Part shown: positions 1 to 8,062 of the stretch, piece after piece | Layout: each line of letters opens with the position of its first letter | Position numbering within the stretch: the stretch's first letter is position 1 | Assembly (NCBI RefSeq): GCF_016632335.1 | Contig: NZ_JAEPBG010000005.1 | Coordinates: 62,001 to 126,000 of the forward strand | Reading direction: 5' to 3' | DNA from: Noviherbaspirillum pedocola | GTDB lineage: Bacteria; Pseudomonadota; Gammaproteobacteria; Burkholderiales; Burkholderiaceae_D | Length of the DNA: 64,000 bases | The notes under the pieces: model-generated | Databases searched by the model: none | What the model was told of the DNA's origin: nothing | What the model saw: only the letters and a program-made list of their open reading frames with translations | Position numbers and translations under genes: made by a program

Positions 1-903
1 GAACCCGGGACCGATGCACACAGCAAGGCGCTGCTGGAGCGTTACGGCGCGGCGCTCGAACTCGATGCGGCGACGCTTGCCGCACTGTTCGCCGCGGCGA
101 ACGAGGAAGCGCGGCTGTTGGCGAGCAATGCCGAGGTGGCGTTTGACGAGGACGGAGAAGACATTGCCGCGGGAGCGCTGCTGCCTGCGGACGAACCGAC
201 CGAAGTCACGTCCACCGCAGCCACACCGGCTGCGTCGGCGCCGCCGCCCACACTTTCACCTGACTCCAGCGCGATCAACACAGCGGCAAAGCACGCAAGC
301 GCCACGCCGGATGCGCTGGCCGGGCTCGTGCTCGACGCTGGCGACAGCGCTCCGAGCGACGGCTGCCATGCCAGCGGCAAGCCGCTCGCCGCGCGCGACA
401 TGCTGCTTGCCGGCGCTCAAGGCGTCACCGAGATGATCGCCTCCGGCAAGTTCACGCTGAACGACCTGATGTTCCAGGTGCTCGAGACACTGTATGCGAG
501 CCTGGGTTTTCGTTTCGCCACCTTCTGCCTGCGCGATGTGCAGACCGGGCTGTATCGCTCGCGCGTCGCACTCGGCGAAACCACGCCGAAGCTTCCGAAG
601 CGTTTCGCATTCGCTGCGAGCGGGGCCAAGGACCTGTTCCACCTGGCGCTGCAGAACGATGCCGATCTGTTCATCGCCGATGCCACGAGCATGAAAATCG
701 TGAACCTGCTGCCGACCTGGCACCGCAACCTGGTACCCGAAGCGCGCAGCCTGATGATTCTGCCGCTGGTGGTGGGCGGCAATTCGCTCGGCTACTACTA
801 TGCCGACCGCACTGCGACCGCGCCGGAAGGCATCACTACAGAGGAAAGCGCGCTGATCAAGATGCTCAAGAGGCAGGTCCTGGCGGTGATGGCCGCGCGC
901 TGA
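1..903 (+). CDS. HDOD/GAF-type signalling protein, C-terminal part (5' end outside window)
   Basis: The reading frame is open from the first base, so only the C-terminal ~300 residues are present. An Ala-rich helical stretch and a low-complexity Pro/Ala/Thr linker (about residues 60-115 of this piece) lead into a globular domain. That domain begins near GVTEMIASGKFTLND and runs to the end, with a GAF-like pattern (FRFATFCLRD, ARSLMILPLVVGGNSLGYYYAD). This layout is typical of the tail of betaproteobacterial HDOD-domain proteins, which are regulators of signalling or motility, but the HDOD part itself is not in the window. The family assignment is therefore inference from the tail only. The stop TGA is at 901-903 and no terminator is obvious after it. 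Confidence 0.6.
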   Translation, partial: EPGTDAHSKALLERYGAALELDAATLAALFAAANEEARLLASNAEVAFDEDGEDIAAGALLPADEPTEVTSTAATPAASAPPPTLSPDSSAINTAAKHASATPDALAGLVLDAGDSAPSDGCHASGKPLAARDMLLAGAQGVTEMIASGKFTLNDLMFQVLETLYASLGFRFATFCLRDVQTGLYRSRVALGETTPKLPKRFAFAASGAKDLFHLALQNDADLFIADATSMKIVNLLPTWHRNLVPEARSLMILPLVVGGNSLGYYYADRTATAPEGITTEESALIKMLKRQVLAVMAAR

Positions 904-1017
904 AGGATGGCAGCGCGCGTGCAGGGCGCGATGGCGCCGTGCACGCGCGCTGCACGACCGGCCGCGCCGCAAACCTAGCCCGCCCGCAGCGTGCCGAAAC
1001 GATTACGCCAGCGACTG

Positions 1018-1803
1018 CTAGCGCGAAAAATAAACTGCCAGAAAGCCGTCCGTCGCGCCGCGCGCTTCCGGCCAGCCCTGCACCAGCAGCAGCGGCGTGC
1101 CGGCGGCATTGCGCCAGATCGTCAGCCACATCCGCTTCGCGCCGGTGCCGATGCCCGGATTCAGCCAGCCGTCCGCGCTCAGCATCGCGGCAACCTGCGA
1201 CGCGTCATAACGCAGCTCGATGGTGTTCAGGTTGGTGCCGAAATTGCCGTCGTAGACTTCTTCCGACCAGGAGCCGTCGCCGCCTATGTTCAAGCGCGAA
1301 GCCAGCGAAGGCTGGCCTTCGGGCTTGGCGCCGCAGTTTTCCCAGTTATCGAAATGCGTGCCGGCAAGCTGGGACCATGCGGACGCCGGGTCCGCTACCC
1401 GGTTCCAGCCAGCATCCATCAGCGCGGCGACGCTGCGGATGTTCACGCCGAGATTGATGTTGTCGACAATGCCGGTTGCCGAGGTGGGCGCCGACACGCA
1501 GGCGACGATGACGCCGGCGGCCGCCGTGTCGCGATGGATGGCCGCCAGGGGATTGCGTCCGGCCGACAGCAGTGCTGACGCGACGCTCACATCGATCGCC
1601 AGGCCCTGTCCGGGCTGGCCATCGATGAAGGAAATCGTCTCGGGCGCGAAACGGCCGAGGGCAAGGCTATGGGGATAGGCAGGCGCCGCAGCGCTCGCGG
1701 TAGACGGCGTGGTCCCGGTACTGGCGCTGGAACCGTCGCCGCCGCCACCGCCGCAGCCGCACAGTCCCGCCATCAGCAGCGCGGGCAGTATGAATTGGCG
1801 CAT
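1018..1803 (-). CDS. Hypothetical lipoprotein, 261 aa
   Basis: The N-terminus has a short charged start, a hydrophobic segment and a lipobox-like LCGC around residue 16, followed by a Gly/Ser/Thr-rich spacer, so export and lipid anchoring are likely. The mature part contains two Cys in contexts that could pair (IVACVSAP, NWENCGAKP) and Trp/Asn-rich segments. I do not recognise a family. The start is supported by AAGGAG six bases upstream of the ATG at 1803. It lies downstream of, and in the same direction as, the large hydrolase lipoprotein gene, but a hairpin terminator sits between them, so it is probably transcribed separately. Confidence 0.7.
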   Translation of the reverse strand: MRQFILPALLMAGLCGCGGGGGDGSSASTGTTPSTASAAAPAYPHSLALGRFAPETISFIDGQPGQGLAIDVSVASALLSAGRNPLAAIHRDTAAAGVIVACVSAPTSATGIVDNINLGVNIRSVAALMDAGWNRVADPASAWSQLAGTHFDNWENCGAKPEGQPSLASRLNIGGDGSWSEEVYDGNFGTNLNTIELRYDASQVAAMLSADGWLNPGIGTGAKRMWLTIWRNAAGTPLLLVQGWPEARGATDGFLAVYFSR

Positions 1804-1846
1804 GCGCCGCTCCTTGGTGTATCGAAACTGAAATCGAAACTGAAAA

Positions 1847-1876
1847 GGACTCCCGCGCCAAAGCGCGCGGGAGTCC
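1847..1876 (-). terminator. Rho-independent terminator after the hydrolase lipoprotein gene
   Basis: A 12-bp perfect stem (arms 1847-1858 and 1865-1876, GGACTCCCGCGC and its complement) with a 6-nt loop is followed on the minus strand by TTTTC. It lies just past the stop codon of the gene ending at 1884. Confidence 0.8.
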
Positions 1877-1883
1877 GACCCTT

Positions 1884-4133
1884 TTACGGGTTGGTGATCA
1901 ACTGCGGCGACACATTGGCCGCGTTCGCGCTGAACACATTGGTCGCATCAAGTGGCAGCAGATAGCCCTGCGACACCAGCGTATTGGCCGCGTTAGTCAC
2001 CTTGTTTTGATAGTCGGCGCGGCCGGTGTACAGGTCGGCCAGCGTCTGGCGGCTGTCGCTGCCCGAGCCCTTTGCCGCTGCATTCATCGCGAACGGAATC
2101 GCGCCGCCATTCGAGGTGCATCCTTCGCCGATCGAATGTCCCGCCGCACGGATGTTGAAGCCGGTGTAGGTTGCCAGCGGCACCTTCACATCCGGCACCA
2201 GCACGCCGGTGGTTTCATTGCCATTGGCATCGACCTTCGGCACCAGCACCCGGTATTGCTTGGTCAGGTTCACCACCGGAGCGGCATTGGTGTAGTCGGT
2301 CACGAATACCTGGTTGGTCACGCCGGTATAGGTGAAGGACAGCGGCGTGGGCGTGGCATTCGCGCCGAGCGGAATCACGACATTGGTGAAGTCCGGCAGG
2401 CCGATCGCGGTCGGTGTCACCAGCGTGCCCGAGGCCACGGTCGGATATTGCGACGCCGGCGGCGCGGTGTTGGATACCAGCCAGCGTTCCATCGCCGGAA
2501 TCAGCGCACGCGTGACCGGCGTTTCCGCCACCGGGCTGCCCGGCAACTGGCACACGCCGCTGATGGTGTACAGGCCAGTGGTTACGCCATTGCCGCCGCC
2601 GTGCTGGGTGCCGGCCACCATGTAGTAGCGCACGTTGTCCGGCAGCGTGAGATCGTTGCCGGCGCCATCGGTCACCACCAGGGAAGCGCGGCCGCCCCAC
2701 CATTCATAGCTGCCATCGATCTGCATGATCTTCGGGCAGGTCGAGGTAGCCAGGCACTTCTTCAGCAGGCCATCGTTGACGCCGGTGAGCGGATCGGTGA
2801 TGACGTTGTAGGCGAAGGGGAACTGGTCGCCGGGCATGAAGTGGTCTTCATGCTCCTTGGACCAGCGGCCGATCTGCGAGAAGCGCAGATTGGTCCAGGT
2901 ACGCCGGCCGGCGGGGATCACCGGCATCAGGCCTTCGAAGACCGGCTTGCCCTTTGCATCCTTGTTGAAGCCCTGGTACAGGAAGTCGCGCAGGAAGCGC
3001 CCAGACTGGGAAATGCCTTCGCCGATGGCCACGTCGAAATTGCTGTTCTGGGTGGCTGCGCAACCGGTGCCGAGCACGCAGGGCGCATTCTTCATGTCAT
3101 TGAGCGGATTCGCATTGCCCTGCGCATCCTTGTCGCTGTTGCGCAGGAAGGAGACCAGATCGCGCACCGCCGCGAAGCCGATACCGTTGACGGTCGGATC
3201 CTTGGCTCTATAGGTAAAGGTGTAGATGGTGCCGGCGTCTGGCGCGACCTGGGTGCCATTCGGTCCGGGCACGGTGGTCGGCGGCGTGAAACTGACCGAC
3301 ACCGTGCCGTCGGCATTGCTCACGTAATTCCAGGTCGTCACCGGCGTGGACGGCGATGCATAGTCTTCCTGGCCGGACGCATTCAGCCAGCTCTGGCGCG
3401 CGGTGAAGGTAATTTCCGAGCGATCGGTCAGCGAGGCCGGCACATAGGTGAGGGGAATCGTGGTCGGCGAACCGCCGGCGAAGTCCGGCACGAATTCCTC
3501 GCGCGACAAGCCGGTGATCGAGGTGCCATCCTTGTTCTTCGCCACCGGGAAGCTCACGCCGACGGCAGCACCCGCGCCATTGCCGGTTTGCGCGATGCCG
3601 CCCTGCCAGCCGCTCCAGACGATGGTGTAACCCTTTTGCAGCAGCGACGGGAAGGTCGATGCCGGGGCCGCGCCGGTGGTCAGCACAGAGCCGCCGCCGA
3701 CATAGGAGCCGGCGCCGAGCTTGTTGCCGCGGTTGACCACGTCATAGAACAGCACGCGCCGGGCATTGGCGGCACTCTTCGGGCGCAGGATCACGACGTC
3801 GGTGGTGTAGTTCACATAGCCGTCGGCGTCTGTCGGCGCGTTGGCCAGGTCGACGATGCCGGCATTGTCCGCATCGCTCGGCAACAGCTTGCCGTGCACG
3901 ATGCCGGTAATGACCTGGTAGGGTCCGGCGGCGCCGGGCGGCGTAGCGCCATTGTAGGCATCGGCGGTGGAAACGATTTCGAAACGGTCGATGACGCCAC
4001 CGGCCTTGGCGGCGGGCTGGGCCGGGGTAGTGGGGGTGGTGTTCGATGCGGCGGTGTTATTGTCGTCCCCGCCGCCGCAGGCGGCGAGTAGCGCGGCTAC
4101 GCAAAGTGCGCTGGCCGTGGCAATTCCTCTCAT
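1884..4133 (-). CDS. Alpha/beta hydrolase domain lipoprotein (Abhydrolase_10-like), 749 aa
   Basis: This is a large secreted or lipid-anchored hydrolase. The signal peptide ends in a lipobox (ALLAACGGG) followed by an Asn/Thr/Pro spacer. The nucleophile motif GISQSGR sits mid-protein, and a later Gly/His-rich motif GTQHGGG probably lies near the catalytic His; both patterns fit the 'alpha/beta hydrolase domain-containing' family. No substrate can be given. Start choice: an ATG at 4151 would extend the frame, but AAGGAG (4141-4146 on the minus strand) lies inside that extension, seven bases before the ATG at 4133, so 4133 is the better start. A terminator hairpin follows the stop. The 139 bases between this gene and the GntR gene show no other gene and probably carry its promoter. 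Confidence 0.75.
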   Translation of the reverse strand: MRGIATASALCVAALLAACGGGDDNNTAASNTTPTTPAQPAAKAGGVIDRFEIVSTADAYNGATPPGAAGPYQVITGIVHGKLLPSDADNAGIVDLANAPTDADGYVNYTTDVVILRPKSAANARRVLFYDVVNRGNKLGAGSYVGGGSVLTTGAAPASTFPSLLQKGYTIVWSGWQGGIAQTGNGAGAAVGVSFPVAKNKDGTSITGLSREEFVPDFAGGSPTTIPLTYVPASLTDRSEITFTARQSWLNASGQEDYASPSTPVTTWNYVSNADGTVSVSFTPPTTVPGPNGTQVAPDAGTIYTFTYRAKDPTVNGIGFAAVRDLVSFLRNSDKDAQGNANPLNDMKNAPCVLGTGCAATQNSNFDVAIGEGISQSGRFLRDFLYQGFNKDAKGKPVFEGLMPVIPAGRRTWTNLRFSQIGRWSKEHEDHFMPGDQFPFAYNVITDPLTGVNDGLLKKCLATSTCPKIMQIDGSYEWWGGRASLVVTDGAGNDLTLPDNVRYYMVAGTQHGGGNGVTTGLYTISGVCQLPGSPVAETPVTRALIPAMERWLVSNTAPPASQYPTVASGTLVTPTAIGLPDFTNVVIPLGANATPTPLSFTYTGVTNQVFVTDYTNAAPVVNLTKQYRVLVPKVDANGNETTGVLVPDVKVPLATYTGFNIRAAGHSIGEGCTSNGGAIPFAMNAAAKGSGSDSRQTLADLYTGRADYQNKVTNAANTLVSQGYLLPLDATNVFSANAANVSPQLITNP

Positions 4134-4272
4134 GCTGTGTCTCCTTGACATTCTTGTTCGTCCGAGCGGACAAATAATTTCAGCCTTGCTACGAGGTGTT
4201 TCGCTTGCCGGATGGATAGTCTGGGGGGTCTTCCTCCTGTTCGTTGATTAACTGGGAAATCGGGATATGGCC

Positions 4273-4938
4273 TCAGGCCGCAATGGCCCTGATTTGCGAC
4301 AGGGAGGCAATCAGGTCGGCGAAGCGCTGTCCCTGCACCATGATGTGGTCGCGGATGCGGGTTGCGGCGAGCTCGCCGTCGCCCTGGATGAGCGCATCGA
4401 CCACGCCCTGGTGTTCGGCCAGCGATGCGCCGAGGCGGTCGCGCACTCGCAGCTGCAGGCGGCGGTAGGGCCGCAGGCGCCGGTGCAGCGCGCGGGTCTG
4501 GTCTTGCAGGAAAAGGTTATGGCTGCCCGCGTAGATGGACTGGTGGAAGACTTCATTCTTGGCGTAATAGTCGTCAGCGTCGCCTGCGGTGCAGGCAGTG
4601 CGACAGGCTTCGTGCGCGGCAAGCAGTCGCTGCTGATCTTCCGGCGTCATGCGCCGCGCGGCGAGGCGACAGCACATCGCTTCGAGCTCGGCCATCACTT
4701 CGAACATTTCCACCAGCTGGCGCGCCGAAACTTCCGCCACGACCGCGCCGCGGCGCGGACGGATCACCACCAGGCCCATGGATGCCAGCTGGATCAGCGC
4801 TTCACGGATCGGTGTGCGCGACACCTCGAACTGCGCCGCCAAAGCCGTTTCATCCAGATGCGTGCCGGGAGGGAACTTGCCGACCGCGATCATTTCCTCG
4901 ATCGCATCGCTGAGTTCATGCGAGCGGTTCTTGCCCAT
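4273..4938 (-). CDS. GntR-family (FCD) transcriptional regulator of the malonate locus
   Basis: A 221-aa regulator. The N-terminal winged helix-turn-helix has the GntR signature (GTHLDETALAAQFEVSRTPIREAL, about residues 24-47), followed by an FCD-type all-helical effector domain with the expected metal-ligand pattern (KNEVFHQSIY, EHQGVVDAL). It is transcribed away from the TRAP/mdc operon, and the two promoters overlap. Regulators of this class (MdcY, MatR) are known to control malonate genes and commonly respond to malonate or malonyl compounds, so local repression relieved by malonate is the likely role. That role is inferred from position. Its closest relationship to MdcY or MatR cannot be judged by eye. 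Confidence 0.85.
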   Translation of the reverse strand: MGKNRSHELSDAIEEMIAVGKFPPGTHLDETALAAQFEVSRTPIREALIQLASMGLVVIRPRRGAVVAEVSARQLVEMFEVMAELEAMCCRLAARRMTPEDQQRLLAAHEACRTACTAGDADDYYAKNEVFHQSIYAGSHNLFLQDQTRALHRRLRPYRRLQLRVRDRLGASLAEHQGVVDALIQGDGELAATRIRDHIMVQGQRFADLIASLSQIRAIAA

Positions 4939-4978
4939 GTTTGCGCTCTTTCTTGCTTTTTAGCTAAGGGTGGAAATC

Positions 4979-5006
4979 ATTATATGTCCACAGAAAGCAT
5001 TGACAA
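4979..5006 (-). promoter_or_regulatory. Promoter candidate of the GntR gene
   Basis: On the minus strand TATAAT (4984-4979) has TTGTCA (5006-5001) 16 bases upstream. The -35 overlaps the -35 of the divergent TRAP promoter, so regulator binding could affect both. Confidence 0.5.
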
Positions 5007-5027
5007 TGTATTTTTCGCCGGTATTCT
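5000..5027 (+). promoter_or_regulatory. Promoter candidate of the TRAP-mdc operon
   Basis: A consensus TTGACA (5000-5005) is followed after 16 bases by TATTCT (5022-5027). It lies about 105 bases upstream of the first TRAP gene. Confidence 0.5.
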
Positions 5028-5037
5028 TGTATACAAG
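5026..5037. promoter_or_regulatory. Operator candidate CTTGTATACAAG for the GntR regulator
   Basis: A perfect 12-bp palindrome, CTTGTATACAAG, overlaps the -10 and start region of the TRAP promoter. The core TTGTATACAA resembles operators of FCD-type GntR proteins (T-G-T-N-A-C-A pattern). Its position predicts repression by blocking polymerase. Confidence 0.65.
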
Positions 5038-5131
5038 GATGCCATACATGCACGAGCTTGTACCAATAAAACTTGGTATTCCATAAAAGAAACGGCATCA
5101 CGAACGTCGTCAACCACAGGAGACTCCACCC

Positions 5132-6151
5132 ATGACTTCAATGAAGCGCCGCGCGCTCTTGGGCGCGCTTGCATCCAGCCCGCTCTTCACCTTCCCGGCT
5201 TTCGCGCAATCCTCGACCAACCTGAAGATTTCGCACCAATTCCCCGGCGGCACCATCACCGAAGGCGACTTCCGTGACCGCCTGACCCGCATGTTTGCGC
5301 AGGAAGTGGAGAAGCGCACCAACGGCGCTCTGAAGTTTTCGATCTATCCCGGCTCTTCGCTGATGAAGACCAATGCCCAGTTCTCGGCCATGCGCAAGGG
5401 CGCGCTGGATCTGTCGCTGGTGCCGATTTCCTACTCCGGCGGCGAAATGCCCGAGGTGAACATCGGCCTGATGCCAGGCCTGATCACCTCCTATGAGCAG
5501 GGCTACAAGTTCAAGGACGCCGAAGTCGGCCGCGCCTTCGATGACATGCTCAAGGCCAAGGGCATACAGATGGTGTCCTGGATCTGGCAGGCCGGCGGCA
5601 TGGCCTCACGCACCAAGCCCATCATCGAACCGGAAGATGCGCGCGGCCTGAAGGTGCGCGGCGGCTCGCGCGAGATGGACATGATCCTCAAAGAAGCCGG
5701 CGCCGCGGTGGTATCGGTGCCGTCCAATGAAATTTATGCGGCGATGCAGACCGGCGCGATGGATGCAGCGCTCACGTCGTCGACCTCGCTGATCTCGTTC
5801 CGCCTCGAGGAAGTGTCCAAGGCGCTGACCACCGGCCGCGGCAAGTCCTACTGGTTCATGCTCGAGCCGCTGATGATGTCCAAGGCGGTGTTCGACAAGC
5901 TGCCCAAGGACCAGCAGAACGCGATCATGACCGTCGGCGCCGAACTCGAAGCCTTTGCGCGCAAGTCTGCCCAAGAGGACGACAACCGCGTCGCCGAGGT
6001 CTACCAGAAGGCCGGCGCCAAGGTGGCCGATCTGAACGAGGCCACGGTGAAGAAGTGGCAGGACATCGCCCGCCGCACCGCGTGGCGCGACTATGCCGCC
6101 AAGAACGAGAACTGCAACAAGCTGATGCACCTGGCGGAAAAACTGGTCTGA
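5132..6151 (+). CDS. TRAP transporter substrate-binding protein (DctP family), probable malonate binder
   Basis: A 339-aa periplasmic solute receptor. A basic start (MKRRALLGALASS) and hydrophobic core end in AFAQ, a signal-peptidase-I type cleavage site. The mature part has the DctP fold signatures: an early LKISHQFPGG strand, the conserved GLKVRGG stretch whose Arg normally salt-bridges a substrate carboxylate, and PSNEIYAAMQTGAMDAA. AGGAG at 5118-5122 supports the ATG at 5132. It is the first gene of the operon that continues into the membrane subunits and then mdcA without a gap, so malonate is the likely ligand. TRAP transporters of the MatPQM type are known to carry malonate. Confidence 0.85.
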   Translation: MTSMKRRALLGALASSPLFTFPAFAQSSTNLKISHQFPGGTITEGDFRDRLTRMFAQEVEKRTNGALKFSIYPGSSLMKTNAQFSAMRKGALDLSLVPISYSGGEMPEVNIGLMPGLITSYEQGYKFKDAEVGRAFDDMLKAKGIQMVSWIWQAGGMASRTKPIIEPEDARGLKVRGGSREMDMILKEAGAAVVSVPSNEIYAAMQTGAMDAALTSSTSLISFRLEEVSKALTTGRGKSYWFMLEPLMMSKAVFDKLPKDQQNAIMTVGAELEAFARKSAQEDDNRVAEVYQKAGAKVADLNEATVKKWQDIARRTAWRDYAAKNENCNKLMHLAEKLV

Positions 6152-6158
6152 GGTCGGG

Positions 6159-6713
6159 ATGAGCCACGGTTTCGAGTTGAACCCGGCGGAGGCGCCGGCC
6201 GCGGCCGGCGCGCCGGCAGCCACCGGCGTGGCCGGCCTGCTGCACCGCCTGAACGGCCTCTTGATCGCGATCTCGATGATCGCGATGGTGGTCACCGCGC
6301 TGCTGTTGACCTACTCGGTCATCAGCCGCTATTTCTTCCACGCGCCGACCGACTGGCAGGACGAGATGTCGGTCTTCATGCTGGTCGGGGTGACCTTCTT
6401 TTCCGCGGCCCATGTGCAGGCACGGCGCGGGCATATCGGCATCGAAGCGGTCGCCGCGATCCTGCCGGCCTCGGTCAACCGGATCCGTCTCTGGCTGGTG
6501 GATCTGATCTCCTTCCTCTTCTGCGCCTTCTTCACCTGGAAATCCTGGACGCTGTGCCATGAAGCCTGGGCCGACGGCCAGACCACCTCGTCCACGCTGG
6601 CGCCGCCGCTGTGGATTCCGTATTCATTGATGGCCATCGGTATGACGCTGTTGACGCTGCAGATTTTGCTGCAGCTCTTCGCGCGCGAATCGACGGCAAG
6701 GAAAGCAGCATGA
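6159..6713 (+). CDS. TRAP transporter small permease (DctQ family)
   Basis: A 184-aa four-helix inner-membrane subunit. Hydrophobic segments include LLIAISMIAMVVTALLLTYSV, the DctQ-typical FFHAPTDWQDEMSVFMLVG, and two further helices ending near residue 175. The first ~25 residues are Ala/Pro-rich and cytoplasmic. It starts seven bases after the receptor gene, and its stop overlaps the start of the large permease by four bases (ATGA), so the subunits are translationally coupled. Confidence 0.85.
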   Translation: MSHGFELNPAEAPAAAGAPAATGVAGLLHRLNGLLIAISMIAMVVTALLLTYSVISRYFFHAPTDWQDEMSVFMLVGVTFFSAAHVQARRGHIGIEAVAAILPASVNRIRLWLVDLISFLFCAFFTWKSWTLCHEAWADGQTTSSTLAPPLWIPYSLMAIGMTLLTLQILLQLFARESTARKAA

Positions 6714-8062
6714 GCGCGCTCTCTATAGGTTTGCTGTACGGCTTTGTCACGCTGGTAGTGATGTTCTCCGGCATGCCGATCGCCTTTGCGCTGGGCGCGG
6801 TCGCCAGCGTCTTCATGTACTTCTTCATGCCGGCGTCCTCGCTGGACACGGTCACGCAGAACGTCTACGAGGAAATGGCCTCGATCACCTTGCTGTCGAT
6901 ACCGCTGTTCATCATGAAGGGCGCGGCCATCGGCAGATCCTCCGCCGGCCGCGATCTGTACAGCGCCATCCATGCCTGGCTGCACCGTGTGCCGGGCGGA
7001 CTGGGCATTGCCAACGTGTTCGCCTGTGCCCTGTTCGCGGCGATGGCGGGTTCGTCGCCGGCAACCTGTTCCGCGATCGGCTCGGCCGGTATTCCCGAGA
7101 TGCGCAAGCGCGGTTATTCGCCGGGCTTTGCGGCGGGCATCATCGCCGCCGGCGGCACGCTGGGCATCCTGCTGCCGCCATCGATCACGATGATCCTGTA
7201 CGCGGTCGCCGCCGAACAATCGCTGGGCCGGCTGTTTTTGGCCGGCATCGGCCCCGGCCTCCTGCTGGTGCTGATGTTCGCCGGCTATGCGGTCTACCGC
7301 GCCCGCGCTGAATACTCGGAAGCCAAGCGCGTTTATGAAGGCGGCGGCGCGAAATCGGCCTATCTCGAAGACGAGCATTTCACGCTGTCGGAGAAGGTAT
7401 CGATGCTGCCGCGGGTGCTGCCGTTCATCGTGCTGCTGATCGGCGTGATGATCGCGCTCTACGGCGGCTATGCCACGCCGTCCGAAACCGCGGGCCTGGG
7501 CGGCCTGCTGGCCTTGGTGCTGATCGCCATCGTCTACCGCATCTGGAAACCGAAGGATGTCGCGCCCATCCTCGGCGCGACCATTCGTGAATCGACGATG
7601 CTGCTGATGATCATCGGCATGTCGCTGCTGTACTCCTATGTGATGAGCTATCTGCAGATCAGCCAGAACGCCGCGCAATGGGTGGTCGATTTGCATCTGT
7701 CGAAATGGCTGCTGCTGGCGATGATCCTGGGCATGGTGATCGTGCTCGGTTTCTTCCTGCCGCCGGTGTCGATCATCCTGATGACCGCGCCCATCATCCT
7801 GCCGCCGCTGAAGGCTGCCGGCTTCGATCTGATCTGGTTCGGCGTGGTGATGACCATCGTCATGGAGATGGGCCTGATCCATCCGCCGGTGGGGCTGAAC
7901 ATCTTCGTCATCAAGAACATCGCGCCGGACATACCGCTGCGCGACGTGATCGTCGGGGTGATGCCTTTCGTGGCGCTGATGTTCGTCGCGGTGTTCCTGT
8001 TGTGCGTGTTCCCGCAGATCGCCACCACCTTTCCCGACATGGTGATGGGAGCCGGTAAATGA
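6710..8062 (+). CDS. TRAP transporter large permease (DctM family)
   Basis: A 450-aa polytopic membrane protein that forms the ion-coupled transport channel with the small permease. Typical DctM elements are FSGMPIAFALG at the N-terminus, AAMAGSSPATCSAIGSAGIPEM, the re-entrant GGTLGILLPPSI and, near the end, the PPVGLN motif (HPPVGLNIFV). The frame is open further upstream inside the small permease gene, but the ATG at 6710 (MSALSIGL) is chosen because it forms the usual ATGA overlap. It overlaps mdcA by four bases in turn. Confidence 0.88.
   Translation: MSALSIGLLYGFVTLVVMFSGMPIAFALGAVASVFMYFFMPASSLDTVTQNVYEEMASITLLSIPLFIMKGAAIGRSSAGRDLYSAIHAWLHRVPGGLGIANVFACALFAAMAGSSPATCSAIGSAGIPEMRKRGYSPGFAAGIIAAGGTLGILLPPSITMILYAVAAEQSLGRLFLAGIGPGLLLVLMFAGYAVYRARAEYSEAKRVYEGGGAKSAYLEDEHFTLSEKVSMLPRVLPFIVLLIGVMIALYGGYATPSETAGLGGLLALVLIAIVYRIWKPKDVAPILGATIRESTMLLMIIGMSLLYSYVMSYLQISQNAAQWVVDLHLSKWLLLAMILGMVIVLGFFLPPVSIILMTAPIILPPLKAAGFDLIWFGVVMTIVMEMGLIHPPVGLNIFVIKNIAPDIPLRDVIVGVMPFVALMFVAVFLLCVFPQIATTFPDMVMGAGK

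Noticed and set aside
4134-4151. Upstream ATG extending the hydrolase lipoprotein by six residues
   Set aside because: The extension contains the ribosome site for the next ATG at 4133.
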